In this document: positions 46,884 through 58,084 of the stretch, piece by piece
How positions within the stretch are numbered: the first letter of the stretch is position 1
How the letters are laid out: each line of letters begins with the position of its first letter
Assembly (NCBI RefSeq): GCF_009727055.1
Contig: NC_052357.1
Coordinates: 84,280,970 to 84,344,969, forward strand
Direction: 5' to 3'
From: Benincasa hispida
Taxonomy: Eukaryota > Streptophyta > Magnoliopsida > Cucurbitales > Cucurbitaceae
DNA: 64,000 bases
Translations under genes and position numbers: made by a program
The notes under the pieces: model-generated
Told to the model about the DNA's origin: nothing
The model's database searches: none
What the model saw: the letters and a program-made list of their open reading frames with translations, nothing else

Positions 46884-48257
46884 ATGAAACCCAATCATCC
46901 TCCACTCCAACAGATCTCCAATTGCTTCATTACACCTGAAAATCTTCCCCCACAATCAAAGCAGCCCTTCTATTTGGGCCCTTCTGATCTCACCGTGCTT
47001 TCCGTCCACTACAACCAGAAAGGCCTTCTCTTTCACAAACCTCCCCAGGCCTTCAACAATGGAGATCATTTTATGGTTTCCCTTCTTCATCGCCTCAAAA
47101 CCTCCCTCTCCACCACTCTCTTCCATTTCTACCCACTTTCCGGCCGCCTTGCTACCACTACCAATGGGGTTTATGTCGACTGCGTTAACAGCCCCGGAGC
47201 CAAGTTCATCCACGTCGTCCTTGATATCACAGTCTCCGACATTCTCTCGCCGCTTCATGTGCCTTCACTTGTTCAATCTTTCTTCGACCTCAACAAAGCC
47301 GTCAACTACGATGGCCACACTATGCCTTTGCTATCCATTCAGGTAACTGAATTATTGGACGGTGTCTTTATTGCCTGTTCTTTCAATCATTGTATTGGCG
47401 ATGGAACTTCCTTTTGGAATTTCTTCAATATGTGGTCTGAGATTTTTCAAGCTCCAGTATCTGATGGACGTGGAATTATTTCAATTTCACGGCCACCAAT
47501 TCTAGAGCGGTGGTTTCCTGACGGGTATGGTCCAACTATTAATCTCCCCTTCACCGACCCGGATCAATTTATTAGCCGATTCGAAGCACCCGAGTTGAGG
47601 AAGAGAATTTTCCACTTCTCAGCAGAATCGGTTGCAGATCTGAAAGCAAAAGCCAATGTAGAGTGCGACACGAAACAAATCTCCTCCTTTCAATCGTTGA
47701 GCGCACTTGTATGGCGAGCCATAACACGAGCTCGTTGCATACCGCAGGATCAAAGCACCAGTTTCAGCGTGTCCGCAAATTACAGGGGAAGACTAAAACC
47801 AGCGTTGCCTGACGATTACTTAGGCAACATGATTACATCAGTGAAAGCGGATGCAAAAGCAGGGGAATTGGTTGAAAGAGGGTTGGGTTGGGGTGCGTGG
47901 AAATTGCACGAAAGTGTGATGAACAAAACAAATGAAAAGATAAGAGAATCACTTGAGGAGTGGATTCAGTGTCCTCATACTTATCAATTGAGTTCTGCTT
48001 CGAATCCATACAACGTCAAGATGGGGAGCTCGCCCAGATTCAATATGTATGAGACTGAATTTGGAATGGGGAAAGCCGTGGGAGTTCGAAGTGGATATGG
48101 GAACACGTTCGACGGCAAGGTTATTAGTTATCCAGGATATGAAGGAGGAGGAAGTGTAGATTTAGAAATCTGTTTGCTCCCACAAAATATGGCAAATCTC
48201 GAGTCTGATATGGAGTTCATGAATGCTATCTCTCCTCCGCGGCACTTGGATTGTTAA
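46884..48257 (+). CDS. BAHD acyltransferase (At3g50280/EPS1-like clade)
   Basis: Intronless 457-residue protein, normal length for a BAHD (HXXXD-type) acyltransferase. These cytosolic enzymes usually move an acyl group from acyl-CoA to an alcohol or amine. The catalytic motif HCIGD is at residues 169-173 (the general base is His169), followed by GTSFWNFF. The second conserved motif, normally DFGWG, reads EFGMG at 392-396, followed by KAVGVRSGYGNTFDGKV. The N-terminus (ISNCFITPENL, then LGPSDLTVLSVHYNQKGLLF) matches proteins annotated as uncharacterised acetyltransferase At3g50280-like. This clade includes Arabidopsis EPS1, which takes part in salicylic acid formation; substrate here is unknown. 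I chose the ATG at 46884; the frame extends six codons upstream but starts there with GTG. No stops or shifts, so likely functional. Confidence 0.93.
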   Translation: MKPNHPPLQQISNCFITPENLPPQSKQPFYLGPSDLTVLSVHYNQKGLLFHKPPQAFNNGDHFMVSLLHRLKTSLSTTLFHFYPLSGRLATTTNGVYVDCVNSPGAKFIHVVLDITVSDILSPLHVPSLVQSFFDLNKAVNYDGHTMPLLSIQVTELLDGVFIACSFNHCIGDGTSFWNFFNMWSEIFQAPVSDGRGIISISRPPILERWFPDGYGPTINLPFTDPDQFISRFEAPELRKRIFHFSAESVADLKAKANVECDTKQISSFQSLSALVWRAITRARCIPQDQSTSFSVSANYRGRLKPALPDDYLGNMITSVKADAKAGELVERGLGWGAWKLHESVMNKTNEKIRESLEEWIQCPHTYQLSSASNPYNVKMGSSPRFNMYETEFGMGKAVGVRSGYGNTFDGKVISYPGYEGGGSVDLEICLLPQNMANLESDMEFMNAISPPRHLDC

Positions 48258-48530
48258 TCATGATCTAACAACAAAATAAGCAATCAACATTGCAACGATA
48301 TCCAAAAGTTGGGGGCAATGTATGGTATTTTCTTTTCTTTCATGGGTATTTAATATTAAATGTATGCAATACTCTTCTATAACTCTTCTATAACTTTCCA
48401 CCCTGATCATTGAAATGTTTTAATTATTTTATTTAATGCATTTTCAAATTCAGTCTTGTACTCTTTGAAATTTTCAAAAGCTTCGAACTTATGTTACATT
48501 AAATAAACATATCAATATCTAGAATAATCA
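48258..48530. other. BAHD 3' flank up to truncated element D
   Basis: AT-rich sequence after the stop codon with no gene. Similarity to Copia pol on the minus strand starts at about 48530, so element D lost its RT, RNase H and 3' LTR at this side. Confidence 0.5.
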
Positions 48531-49150
48531 CTTGTAAAAATGGTGAAATATTCAAACCTTTGGCTCTGTGACCTTTTCTAGTAAAAAGATCTTTCAGTCA
48601 TCTTGTCTTTTAAGGCTTGACTCACATACATGTAAAAAATCTTCTTTTAACTCACTCAGATGTTCATTCTTAATCAGTCTTTCAATCCTATAAAGATTTA
48701 TGTGTCCTAATCTTAGGTGCAAAACCTGGGCATTTTCTTTAGGAGAAATTTTCTGTCTTTATTCTGAGTTACTGCAGTTTTAAACAAGTATTTAGAAGAG
48801 TTTTAGTTACTAATGGTCTTAGCACATATAGATTATCCTCCAGTTTAACAGAACAAATATTAATATCATTTTTGTAAATAAATACTTTATTTACAGAAAA
48901 AGATAAAATATAATTTTTTTATGAAAAAAATTAAGTTCCTCTTTAAGTTAGAAACAACATAAACATTTTCTAATAAAATAAATGTTTTTTGTAAAATAAG
49001 TCGGAGTCCTCCTACTGCCCTCGTAGAAACAACGTGCCCAATTCCTACACGTATCGTCACCTCACCAACCTCCAGTTGCGGCCAGGAACTAATTCCCTGA
49101 AATGAAAAATAAAAGTGGTTAGTGACTCCCAAATCAATTATCCAAGCCAA
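48530..49150 (-). pseudogene. D protease and gag-pre-integrase remnant
   Basis: The minus strand of 48887-49150 gives WIIDLGVTNHF, the protease active site with DSG changed to DLG, and then VYVVSNLKRNL. Around 48671-48730 the reading HLRLGHINLYRIERL is the gag-pre-integrase zinc-binding part. Several frameshifts are present, and integrase begins to fade out near 48530. Confidence 0.78.
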
Positions 49151-50057
49151 TTATCATTCTTCACTAAGTAGGTTTCCAATACAAGTAAATCGTATTTACC
49201 TTCCTTGGCCTTCTTCTTTTCTGCCAAGTACTTGGGACAATTCCATATGTCCTTCCTGGTTGCAATGGAAACAAATTGCCTTTGCAGCCTTGGTCTTGTT
49301 GCCTTTTGGGCAGCAGCTGGTGGGTTAGCATTCTCCTCTTTACCTTTCTTCTTCTTCCACTTTTTGTTATCTAAAGAGGAAGGTACAGACTTGGTTCCAG
49401 AGGTCGAACCTCTATAGAACCTCTTAGAGGACGAGGCAACATTTGCCTCATCTTTCTGTTCTTTGGATTTCATCGAGGACAGATAGGTCTGTAGCTCATT
49501 GAGCAGCGTGGTCAGGTTGTAGTCAATCCTATTCATAACAGTGTTGCTGCAAAATTGTAGGACACTTTCAAGTAAAGTTTCTAAGATGAAGCCAATCTGA
49601 CTGGCTTCATCAATGATGGGCCCATTCATCTCCGCCACATTAAAATGGATCATCATATTCAGAACGTATTCTCGAACAGAGGCCCCTTCTTGCATACGAG
49701 CATTGAAGATGAATTTAAAGCATCATACATGAGCTGAATGGACGATTGTCCAAACATTCCCTTCAGGGAATCCATAATCTCATGGGCAGTGAGCACGAGC
49801 TCATACTTCTTGGCCAATACCTCAGATAGGCTTGCCAAGATGTTCACTCGAGTCTTATCATTTATCCATATCCAACGCTCATATGCCTCCCGAATATTTC
49901 GAGTGGCATTAGGAGTTGGAATTGGAGGACAATCCTCTGTTAGGACAAATCTTAAGTCATTGGTGATAAAAAAATGTATTGATTTTGTATTTAAGGTGAT
50001 GTAATTTTCGCCAGTAAGTTTGTTGGCGACAAGTAAATTAAGAGTCGCAGAAGTCAT
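49138..50057 (-). pseudogene. D gag
   Basis: Reading starts MTSATLNLLVANKLTGENYI at 50057 and includes REAYERWIWINDKTRVNILA and SLSEVLAKKYELVLTAHEIM, then shifts frame near 49690. It continues with GASVREYVLNMMIHFNVAEM and a Lys-rich stretch. The zinc knuckle is frameshifted: CFHCNQEGH appears in a neighbouring frame near 49245-49272, while the long frame gives NCPKYLAEKKK. Otherwise a well-preserved Copia gag of about 300 residues. Confidence 0.87.
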
Positions 50058-50099
50058 ATTGTAAATCTGCTGAAACATACAATTTATTTATATTAGCAA

Positions 50100-52375
50100 A
50101 CCATACATTATCCATTTTGGAAAACCAATCAATTTTAGCAAAATTATTTAATGCATCCTATGTGACATCTATTTTGTAATGATGTTTCAGTGAGGTAGAG
50201 TAAAAGTCACCGTAGGATGATTAGGTACCCCTTTACTAAAATGAGACCATCTCAACTAATAAACAGAACAACTCGTTGTTCTTGTAATAATTAGTCATCA
50301 TTGTTTGATCCAAAAATTATTAACTAGCTTAACATTTTCTCGTAAGTGTAACCCCTTATTTTAGATTCTAAAGTTTCGCCCTAATGAGCCAACCGTAGGC
50401 CAAAACTGATTGGGGTAAAAACTAAAGCAACCCTATCCATTTCTAGAGTTTGAGTAAAGCGTAATGCAAATACCATCTGTAGGGGACACAAGCAAAGGCC
50501 CCTCAAGGCCAAGCATGAAAATTTACTACAAACTAATGAGAGAGACTGTAAGATGTGTTGACAAGCATCTCGCTCCCACTTACTATAAACACTCTCTCCA
50601 TTCACCTTAGTATTAACTTATACAAACGCCACCCGTAGGAGGCATAAATAGAGATGCCTCGAGGCCGAGTATAGGTCTCACGATGTGAATAATGAAAGAG
50701 TAACGTGATAGGAACAATGAAGTATCATATGCCCTATTTTCTTCCCATTGAGCGCTTTACCTAGGGTTAATTTAATTTAGGAAAAATATGGCTACTTATT
50801 TTTACTTAATAATTGTTTAAGTTTGCCCAATAGTAATACTTACTTTGGATAGTTAAACAACTTTGATTAATATTCATTAAGCATTTTTAATAAACTTTTA
50901 ATCAACAATTGTATGCTTGTAGCAAATCTATTTATTTCACCTTCCAGGTCAGTTCCCAGGTAGGGATCTTCCGTTTTCGTCAGCTTAAATATCCCAGGCT
51001 AGACAAAACTGACCTTAGACAAATGTCCCTTAGAGATACATTTGCTACAACTTTAATCTTTTATTAAAACCAATTTAATCCTATTAAACTGATTAAAAAG
51101 ATTAAACTATTTTTCAATCATATTAGAAATATTGTGAACTTAGGTCTATGTGAATCATATTTTAAACTATTTAAAAAAATAAATTCAACCTAAGTTTGTA
51201 TGAAATTATTTATTATTGATTTTAATTTCTAATTTCATTTAACTATAACAATTATAAAATCAAATGAAATAAATTAAAACCAAACATTGCATTTGAAATC
51301 ATACTTATATAAATTATAACAATTATAAAATTACTCAAAGTAATGACATACTTCATGTAATTTTCATTACATAACATTTGTATACTAAAGTAGTGAAATT
51401 AATAATGATATTGATCCAAACATGATTAATATATTATAACAATTATAATATAAATGATGCATGAAAATGTCATTAATGTATGCACTATATATTATAACAT
51501 TTATATTATATGATGCATGAGTATGCTATAAAATTAAATCATGAAACCATATTATAACATTTATAATACTTATGACGCATGATTAAATGCATAACCTATG
51601 ATGAGATTTTTCTATATAACATACATTATGACATATAAAAAAGATAAAATTAAATCATACATTAAATGCATAATTTAATGAGCACTAAATGGATTGAGAA
51701 TGAACTCCTAAATAATTAATAAATTAATAAATTAATATAACTTTTTATATTAATTCAATTAATTATAAAACTAAATTATTATAAAAAAACAGTAGCTGAA
51801 CTAGACTAAAAAGGTTGAACCAACCTGCGAACCTCTGCCCTCAATGAACCAGACCGCCCAGTTGANATTATAAAAAAACAGTAGCTGAACTAGACTAAAA
51901 AGGTTGAACCAACCTGCGAACCTCTGCCCTCAATGAACCAGACCGCCCAGTTGAATCGCCTGAACCGCGACACGTCTGTCTCGGAGCATCCGGACACCGT
52001 GCCCTAGTGTCGCAACACTACGTTGCAGTAGACGGAGTTGAACTTCCATAGCATCGTGACACTACTGTACAGTGACAAACTCCTTCGGTTTTGCTCCGAA
52101 TTGGACCTCGTTTTCTCTAGATTTTCATTGGAAAACTCACGTACGACACAGGACAAAATGAATACAGACTCTATTGCATCAAATATGCCCCAAAAATCGG
52201 GCCTTTACAAACCTATTTGTAAAGAAAGTAGGAAATCTAAACAGTCCAATCCCGTAAAAGCATCCATAGTTTGCATAAACCCATACATTCATCAACATAA
52301 ACTATTATTTGTGCAGAATCCCACCATCAACTGAATTTTAATTTTGGAAATTTAAAATTTGTGAACAAAAAATCT
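50100..52375 (-). other. untranslated leader of element D
   Basis: Long AT-rich stretch between primer site and gag without coding potential. GTCGCAACACTACG and GTGACACTAC motifs near 52010-52075 recall Copia leaders. It includes the N-flanked duplication at 51778-51954. Confidence 0.55.
51778..51954. other. exact 88-bp duplication around a single N (assembly artefact)
   Basis: Bases 51778-51865 and 51867-51954 are identical 88-mers separated by one N at 51866. This is the signature of two contig ends that overlap but were joined with a placeholder base instead of being merged. Confidence 0.93.
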
Positions 52376-52390
52376 GGCTCTGATACCACA

Positions 52391-53437
52391 TGAAAGTTTG
52401 TGAAAACCTTAGATAGGAGCGAGATCGTTTTCCCAATTTTAATTTAAACAGAATCATAAAATTTAGTAACCTAAATATGCATTCTATAAAGAAAATTTAT
52501 GGCATGCTTCAAACTGTAGAGAATAGAAGAAAAGGTTTAAGAAAAATACCAACCCTTGAAGTCCAAAAAACTTCACGAAATCCTCTCCAAATGGTCACGA
52601 TCTCTTCTTGGATCAACGCCAAATCAAGCAATTCCACCGAAATAATTTATTGGGCACCACCACAAGAGAAACCTTCGTATTCTCCTTAAGGTTGAGAATC
52701 GAAAAGAGAGTTGCAGGCTTCTTTTAATTTTCAGGGAGAGAGAGTTATAGGTGAGAGAAATTTTTGCCAGAACAAAATGATTTGTGCAACACAGCCTGTT
52801 ATGTGTACAGAATGAAGAAGAAACCGTTCATCCAAAAATCACCCACGATTTTCATTTGAGAGATATTTGGGGGAGGAGTTAGAATAACTCCCTCCTTAAT
52901 TAGTTTTAAAAAAATCAAATTTTAAAAAAACTAATTAAGTTAATATATATATATATATTAATAACTACTTCATTATATATATAACATATATCAAACTATA
53001 TGTTATATCTAATATAACATATAACCCATAGTTTATATTACATCAAATATAATATAACCTATGGTTTGAAAATCTCTCAATATCTTATGGTATTTAATGT
53101 GAATCAAATTTGTATTAAATTTAATTATATGGATCCAATTTATGTAATTAATATTTGAATCATATTCAAATATTTATTTCCTCTCAAATAAAATTTATAA
53201 TATAATGTATTAAATACATTATATTAATTATATCACATGTAGTTAATTTAAATGAATTATATCATATATAATTAATTTCCTCAATTATATCATATATAGT
53301 TGAGCTATAGTGGAGACCTTATGGACCTATAGATTGAAGATTGAATGGTACTTGGATAATTAATTAAACTCCTATAATTAAATTACCCAACATCCATTAA
53401 TTGTTGGTCACTTCATTAAAGAACGATAGCTGCATTC
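52391..53437 (-). repeat. 5' LTR of D, part next to the primer site
   Basis: Starts (+) TGAAAGTTTG two bases from the primer site complement, so the minus-strand LTR ends CAAACTTTCA. Runs to CATTC (53433-53437), the target site of B1, and resumes at 55410. Confidence 0.85.
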
Positions 53438-55404
53438 TATTGGGTTGTATGTCCTAAAACTCGCAGTTTGTAAAGTTAAACATTTTCTATTATCAATAAA
53501 GATGTTATTCAACATTTCTTTGATAAAGCTGTTATTGAATTTATAAATTGTACTTGTAAAGATTAAATCCAATAAACTAAGATTCATGACTATTCTATGA
53601 ATACTTAAACTTTATGTGGAGACATAAAGATGGATCAAGTTCGAGTAAATAGCCAAAATAGTCTATAGTATATGAATAAGGTTGGGTACTTTATTCTGGT
53701 AACACTATGGGATGCAACCTACTCTGTAGTTGTTACAATCTGTTGTAAGGTACTACAAACAAAGTGATCCTGATTTGTTCATGAATTGACATGAGTAGTG
53801 AGGGTGTCCTATACAATGAGTTTTTGTAAGATCGGACCAAGAAATAAGTCACTATTACTTTATAAACGTTGTTTACTATTTGAGACTGACTATTTCACTT
53901 AAATGACTTAGGTAACTCGATCTTAAACCTAAACTAACTATGAACTTCTGTTTCTTCGGGATTATTCTTAGATTGCATAGGTGAGGGTTGGCTCAACAAC
54001 ACTGACTCAATAAGCCTCCCATTTCAGGGGTAAGACTGGGTAGATAGTTGGGGACATAGGGTGCAAGATAGAATTCCCGNNNNNNNNNNAGGAAGGTTGT
54101 TCTCTTAAGTGCTGAATCCAGGTTTTGAACAAGGGGTCCCACCCTCTCATTGGCCCGAAAGGGATCAGGTTTAGTGATTGGATCACAAACTAATTGTTCA
54201 TTAAAAGATCAATGGAACTTAAGGAATAAGACGTAATTTTGGGGATAAAACAGTATTTGACCCAATCGCTATTACGAACAACCTGTGAATGGTCGACTTA
54301 CTGATTATGGTTAAATCAAGTGGACACAAATATGTCTACAGTGAAGAGAATGCAACTATCGAGCTGTAGTGGTGTGACTTGATAGTTAACACTATTGATT
54401 AATTCGATCTAAAGAGTTTTAGCCAATTAATCTCAAATCGTCGGAGCTCATGATCTGTAGGTCCATAAGGTCCCTTTACTTGCTCATAAAACATGAACAT
54501 CTTGAATTAGTAAATTGATTGAATTTGGAATGATATCAATTTGAAGTGTTCATATTGAATTTAGGGTTTGAATTTGTATAGTTCAAATTCAAATTAGGGT
54601 TTGTATAATTATATTTGATATAGTTAATTAATGTTTAATTTATTGAAATTAAACGAAATTGGAGAGTTTATAATATTTAAATATTATTTTAAATATTAAT
54701 TACATGAATAGGATTCATGTTTAAAATTAGATATGTGATTAATTTAATATTTGATATTAAATTACTATTAAATTAATTAATTTTTTAATTAATTAATTAA
54801 AAATAAAAATTAATTTTTATTTTTACTTCAGTTTCAGAAATTGAAATATTGGTTTTCATTTTAATTAATTTTGAATTAATTAAAATTAAAGATTGAAAAT
54901 GGAAATTGAAATGTTAAAACTTAGTAGTGATCTTCTCCACATTTCGGTGAAGTAGGAGGTGTTTCTCTTAAATTAACATACCTTGCCCACTAACTTCAAG
55001 TCATTGGGGTTGCTCTTCAGTGCTTGCATGTATAAAAAGATGAAAACCACTTTGTTTTCTGAGATTGAGGAGAGGCGGCTGCTGAAAAATTGTTTCTGCA
55101 GTAGGTATTCTTCTTTACCTGAAAACCCATTCCATTTTCTTCACAAATTCAGCTCAATTGTGAGTTTTACCACACAAATTCAAGGCTAAGAATAGTTTAG
55201 AAGATCTCTTGGTTGTTCACTGAAGATTTGAAGCTAAAATTACGTGAGGAGCAGATTGAATTTTGAGGAATTCTTCAAAGGTATGTGGTTCTTGAAACCC
55301 TCTTCTTAAAATTTGTTTTTGCATGCTTTTAGAACTCAAACTAAATGTAATTAGAGTACTTATTAATTCTGATTGCTTCTGTTGTTTGCTTATTTATCCC
55401 ATCA
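53438..55404 (+). mobile_element. solo LTR B1 inside the LTR of D
   Basis: About 1.97 kb, starting TATTGGGTTGTATG (the related B2 has TGTTGGGTTGTATG) and ending TTATCCCATCA. Flanked by CATTC (53433-53437) and CACTC (55405-55409), a target duplication with one change. Removing it restores a continuous D LTR that aligns with B1's own sequence across the site (GAGAATGCAACTATCG near 54353). A gap of ten N is inside. Confidence 0.85.
54080..54089. other. assembly gap of ten N
   Basis: Run of ten undetermined bases inside solo LTR B1. The real length of the missing sequence is unknown. Confidence 0.99.
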
Positions 55405-55409
55405 CACTC

Positions 55410-56305
55410 TTCGCACTACAGATATATTTCTGTATTCATTGGATATAACCAGTCAATAGTGCGATGACCTTAAAAAATTTCTCGTAAGTTAGGCCAAAAT
55501 TATCGTTTTGCCCCTATAGTTACATCTAACTTCTTAAGTACCACTGATCCCTCTAATGAACAATCCAACTATGACCAAAGCCCTCTTGGGCCAAGAGAGG
55601 GTGTGGCGCCACATTGTTCAAGACTTGGAATCAACCCTTAAGAGAGCAGTTTATCTACTTAACCTGACAGTAGGGAATGAGTGAATTCCATCTTGTGTAG
55701 CTGTGTACCCAACTCCCCAATCAGACAAATCCATTAAATGATAGGCATATTGAGTCGGCGAAATGGAAACTCTCATCCATGAAGATCAAAGGACTGTCTT
55801 CATAGGTAGGAGTTCACAACTCACTCAGGATTTAGGCCGTGTCACCTATGGTCATCTTAGTTAAATGTAAGTCTCTATTATTAATAGTGTTATATAATAA
55901 GACTATTCATTTCATGGTTTGGTTTTATAAAAACCCTTTTATATAGAATACCCCTGCCCATATGTCTCTACATGAATGATCAAGATCAGATCATTTGTAG
56001 AACTTTACAATAATTGTAACATCTACAAATCAGGCCATATTCGTAATGTCACCAGGATAAGGTACTCAACCTTATCCATCTACTACAGACTGTTCAGGTT
56101 ATCACTTAAAAAAAATCCACATGTATGTCTGTACATACATGTTTAAGTTATAGAAGATAACTTTGGATGTTTGTTTATTAGTTTTGTGGATTAATGCTAC
56201 TAAATGTCGAATAAAATACCTCAGATTTTATTAAATAAATAAATTGTTTGTACAATACAATTACAAACTACAGAACCCACGAGATTTAGGGCATCAACCC
56301 CAACA
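55410..56305 (-). repeat. 5' LTR of D, outer part
   Basis: Ends (+) GGGCATCAACCCCAACA, so the minus-strand LTR starts TGTTGGGGTTGATGCCC. Resembles the first 900 bp of A2 and A3, including the conserved stretch around CATCTTAGTTAA. It continues the LTR broken at 53437. Confidence 0.85.
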
Positions 56306-58084
56306 CAACTAATGGTCTTAACATGAGGAAACTCTGTCTAGGATGATCTTGTCTAAGGATAAGGTATTTAAGCTGACCATTGGAAACATTTCGACTTGGA
56401 GAACTACTGCGAGTTGAAGTTGTTAAATCATTGAGTTGATATTCAGAACGGGAAAAAACCACTTAAAGTGTTTATGGAATTTCTGAACTTTTTAACCATT
56501 TACTTTAAGTGTTTCAGATGCGAAAAATAGTTGAGAAGTGAAGTGGCATGGAAAAATAATTAATTTGAAGATTTGGAGGAGCAATGCACCTGCATCATGG
56601 CAATGATGCATTTTCATCAACTAAATTCTCAAAATCAAATAATGTCATCAAAATCTTGGTAGGTCTTTAATATGAACCACCTCTATCCCTCAAGCAACAC
56701 AAAATCCATACTCGAAGAAATAGCGGAGCATGAAAAAGGAATATTGATGTTGAGAGGAAGGAAGCTTTGAAAGAAGAAGCCAAAAAAGATAACCCACCGA
56801 AGGTTCCTATTCTGATGACCATGACCACTCGTTTGCCACCATCTGATGAGTAGCACCAGCCTTGAGTATCCTACTTTCCCACTTTGATGAAGATAATGAA
56901 GTCTACAAGGCTCATTAGGGGTGTTCTAAGTTATCTTTTATTTCTTTTCATATATTTTTGAATAATTCTTTTCTTTGTTTTTGCTTTTAGGTTAGAGTTA
57001 TGTAGATTTAAAATGCTTTTATTTTAGAGTTTGGAAAAATAAAATCAAACAAATATATTGTTGATCATGTAAGTAAATGAGCATGCTAGTCTTTTATTGT
57101 ACAAAATAGTCCTTGATGATGATAATTAGAGCATATCTCATTCTAGCATGGCTTGCTATCAAACCTTAAGTGTAAAAACCAAAAGCATAATTTGTCTTTA
57201 TGTGCAAAACCTCCTTAGGCTAGTCTTTCACATGTTCAAACAATCTAGCACACTAGAAGAGCATAACCCTTTGTTTTGTAGTCTAGTCAAAATTACTACC
57301 TTGTTTTTGTACCTTTTCTCATACTTTAGTCAATGAGGACATTGTCTCCCTTAAGTTTAGAGAGGAGGAGGGGAGAACTTATACATTTCAACTTTTATTA
57401 TCAATTGTGTAAATGTTATCAATGAAATGTTATGTAAACGTGCTAGGCCCTGAAGAAGAAAAAGAAGAAAGAAAACGGGTAGAAAAATATTAAAAGAATA
57501 AAGCTAGGATGACACTCCTCATTTCTGAGTTAACCAAAGTAGCCAGGGGCGAGCATGACACCCGTGCTTTCTTTTGTAGAAAAATGGTTAATAAGGGAAG
57601 TGAGTGTTTGCCTCAAGTATGAACCTTGCTCATAATTAGATGTTTCACATGACACTTGTGTGGGCAATCTGGAATGAAGGCGAGGTTGACACTAAGGATC
57701 TTTTCTAGACAAGAGCAAGAAAAGAAAAGTATGAAGTCTTGTAACATGGGAGCTTAAGGCCTAGCAAAATTACAAGTTTGGGAGGATGCATTTTATATAT
57801 AAGTATGAAGCTTTGGTAAAACCTATAAATCATTAGGGATCTCACTAGGATCCATACTAGGTTAGCTTGGCATGTTGATTAGATAGCTAAGGGAAGTTAA
57901 GCCTATTTTAAAATGGAACTCTTGTGAGGGCTTGATGGGAATTAAACAAGTAAGGCATCAAGTTTGAGACATCTCTTGAAAGATGTCTACTTTGCATTTA
58001 CTTTTGACTAAGCATGTTAATTCGCTCTAATTATCTATTCTATATTTTATTTGCTTAAGGACAAGCAAAGATTAAGTTTGGCGC
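56306..58084. other. unassigned sequence, possibly the 3' end of a Gypsy element
   Basis: No conserved domain recognised. The end (GACAAGCAAAGATTAAGTTTGG at 58061-58082 in shortened form AAGCAAAG then TTAAGTTTGG) resembles the purine-tract region just before the 3' LTR of plant Gypsy elements. Short open frames show no family features. Confidence 0.35.

Larger units (their letters stand above)
48530..56305 (-). mobile_element. Copia element D, 3'-truncated, with a split 5' LTR
   Basis: Minus-strand Copia element retaining (right to left) a 5' LTR of about 1.95 kb in two pieces, a perfect tRNA-Met primer site (GGCTCTGATACCA on + at 52376-52388), a long leader of about 2.3 kb, gag, protease and the gag-pre-integrase start. 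The rest of pol and the 3' LTR are missing. Its LTR start (TGTTGGGGTTGATGCCCTAA) closely resembles solo LTRs A1-A3. Solo LTR B1 (53438-55404) lies inside its 5' LTR. Confidence 0.82.

Noticed and set aside
46956..47346. Open frames on the opposite strand and in another frame within the BAHD gene
   Set aside because: Shadows of the strongly supported acyltransferase reading frame.
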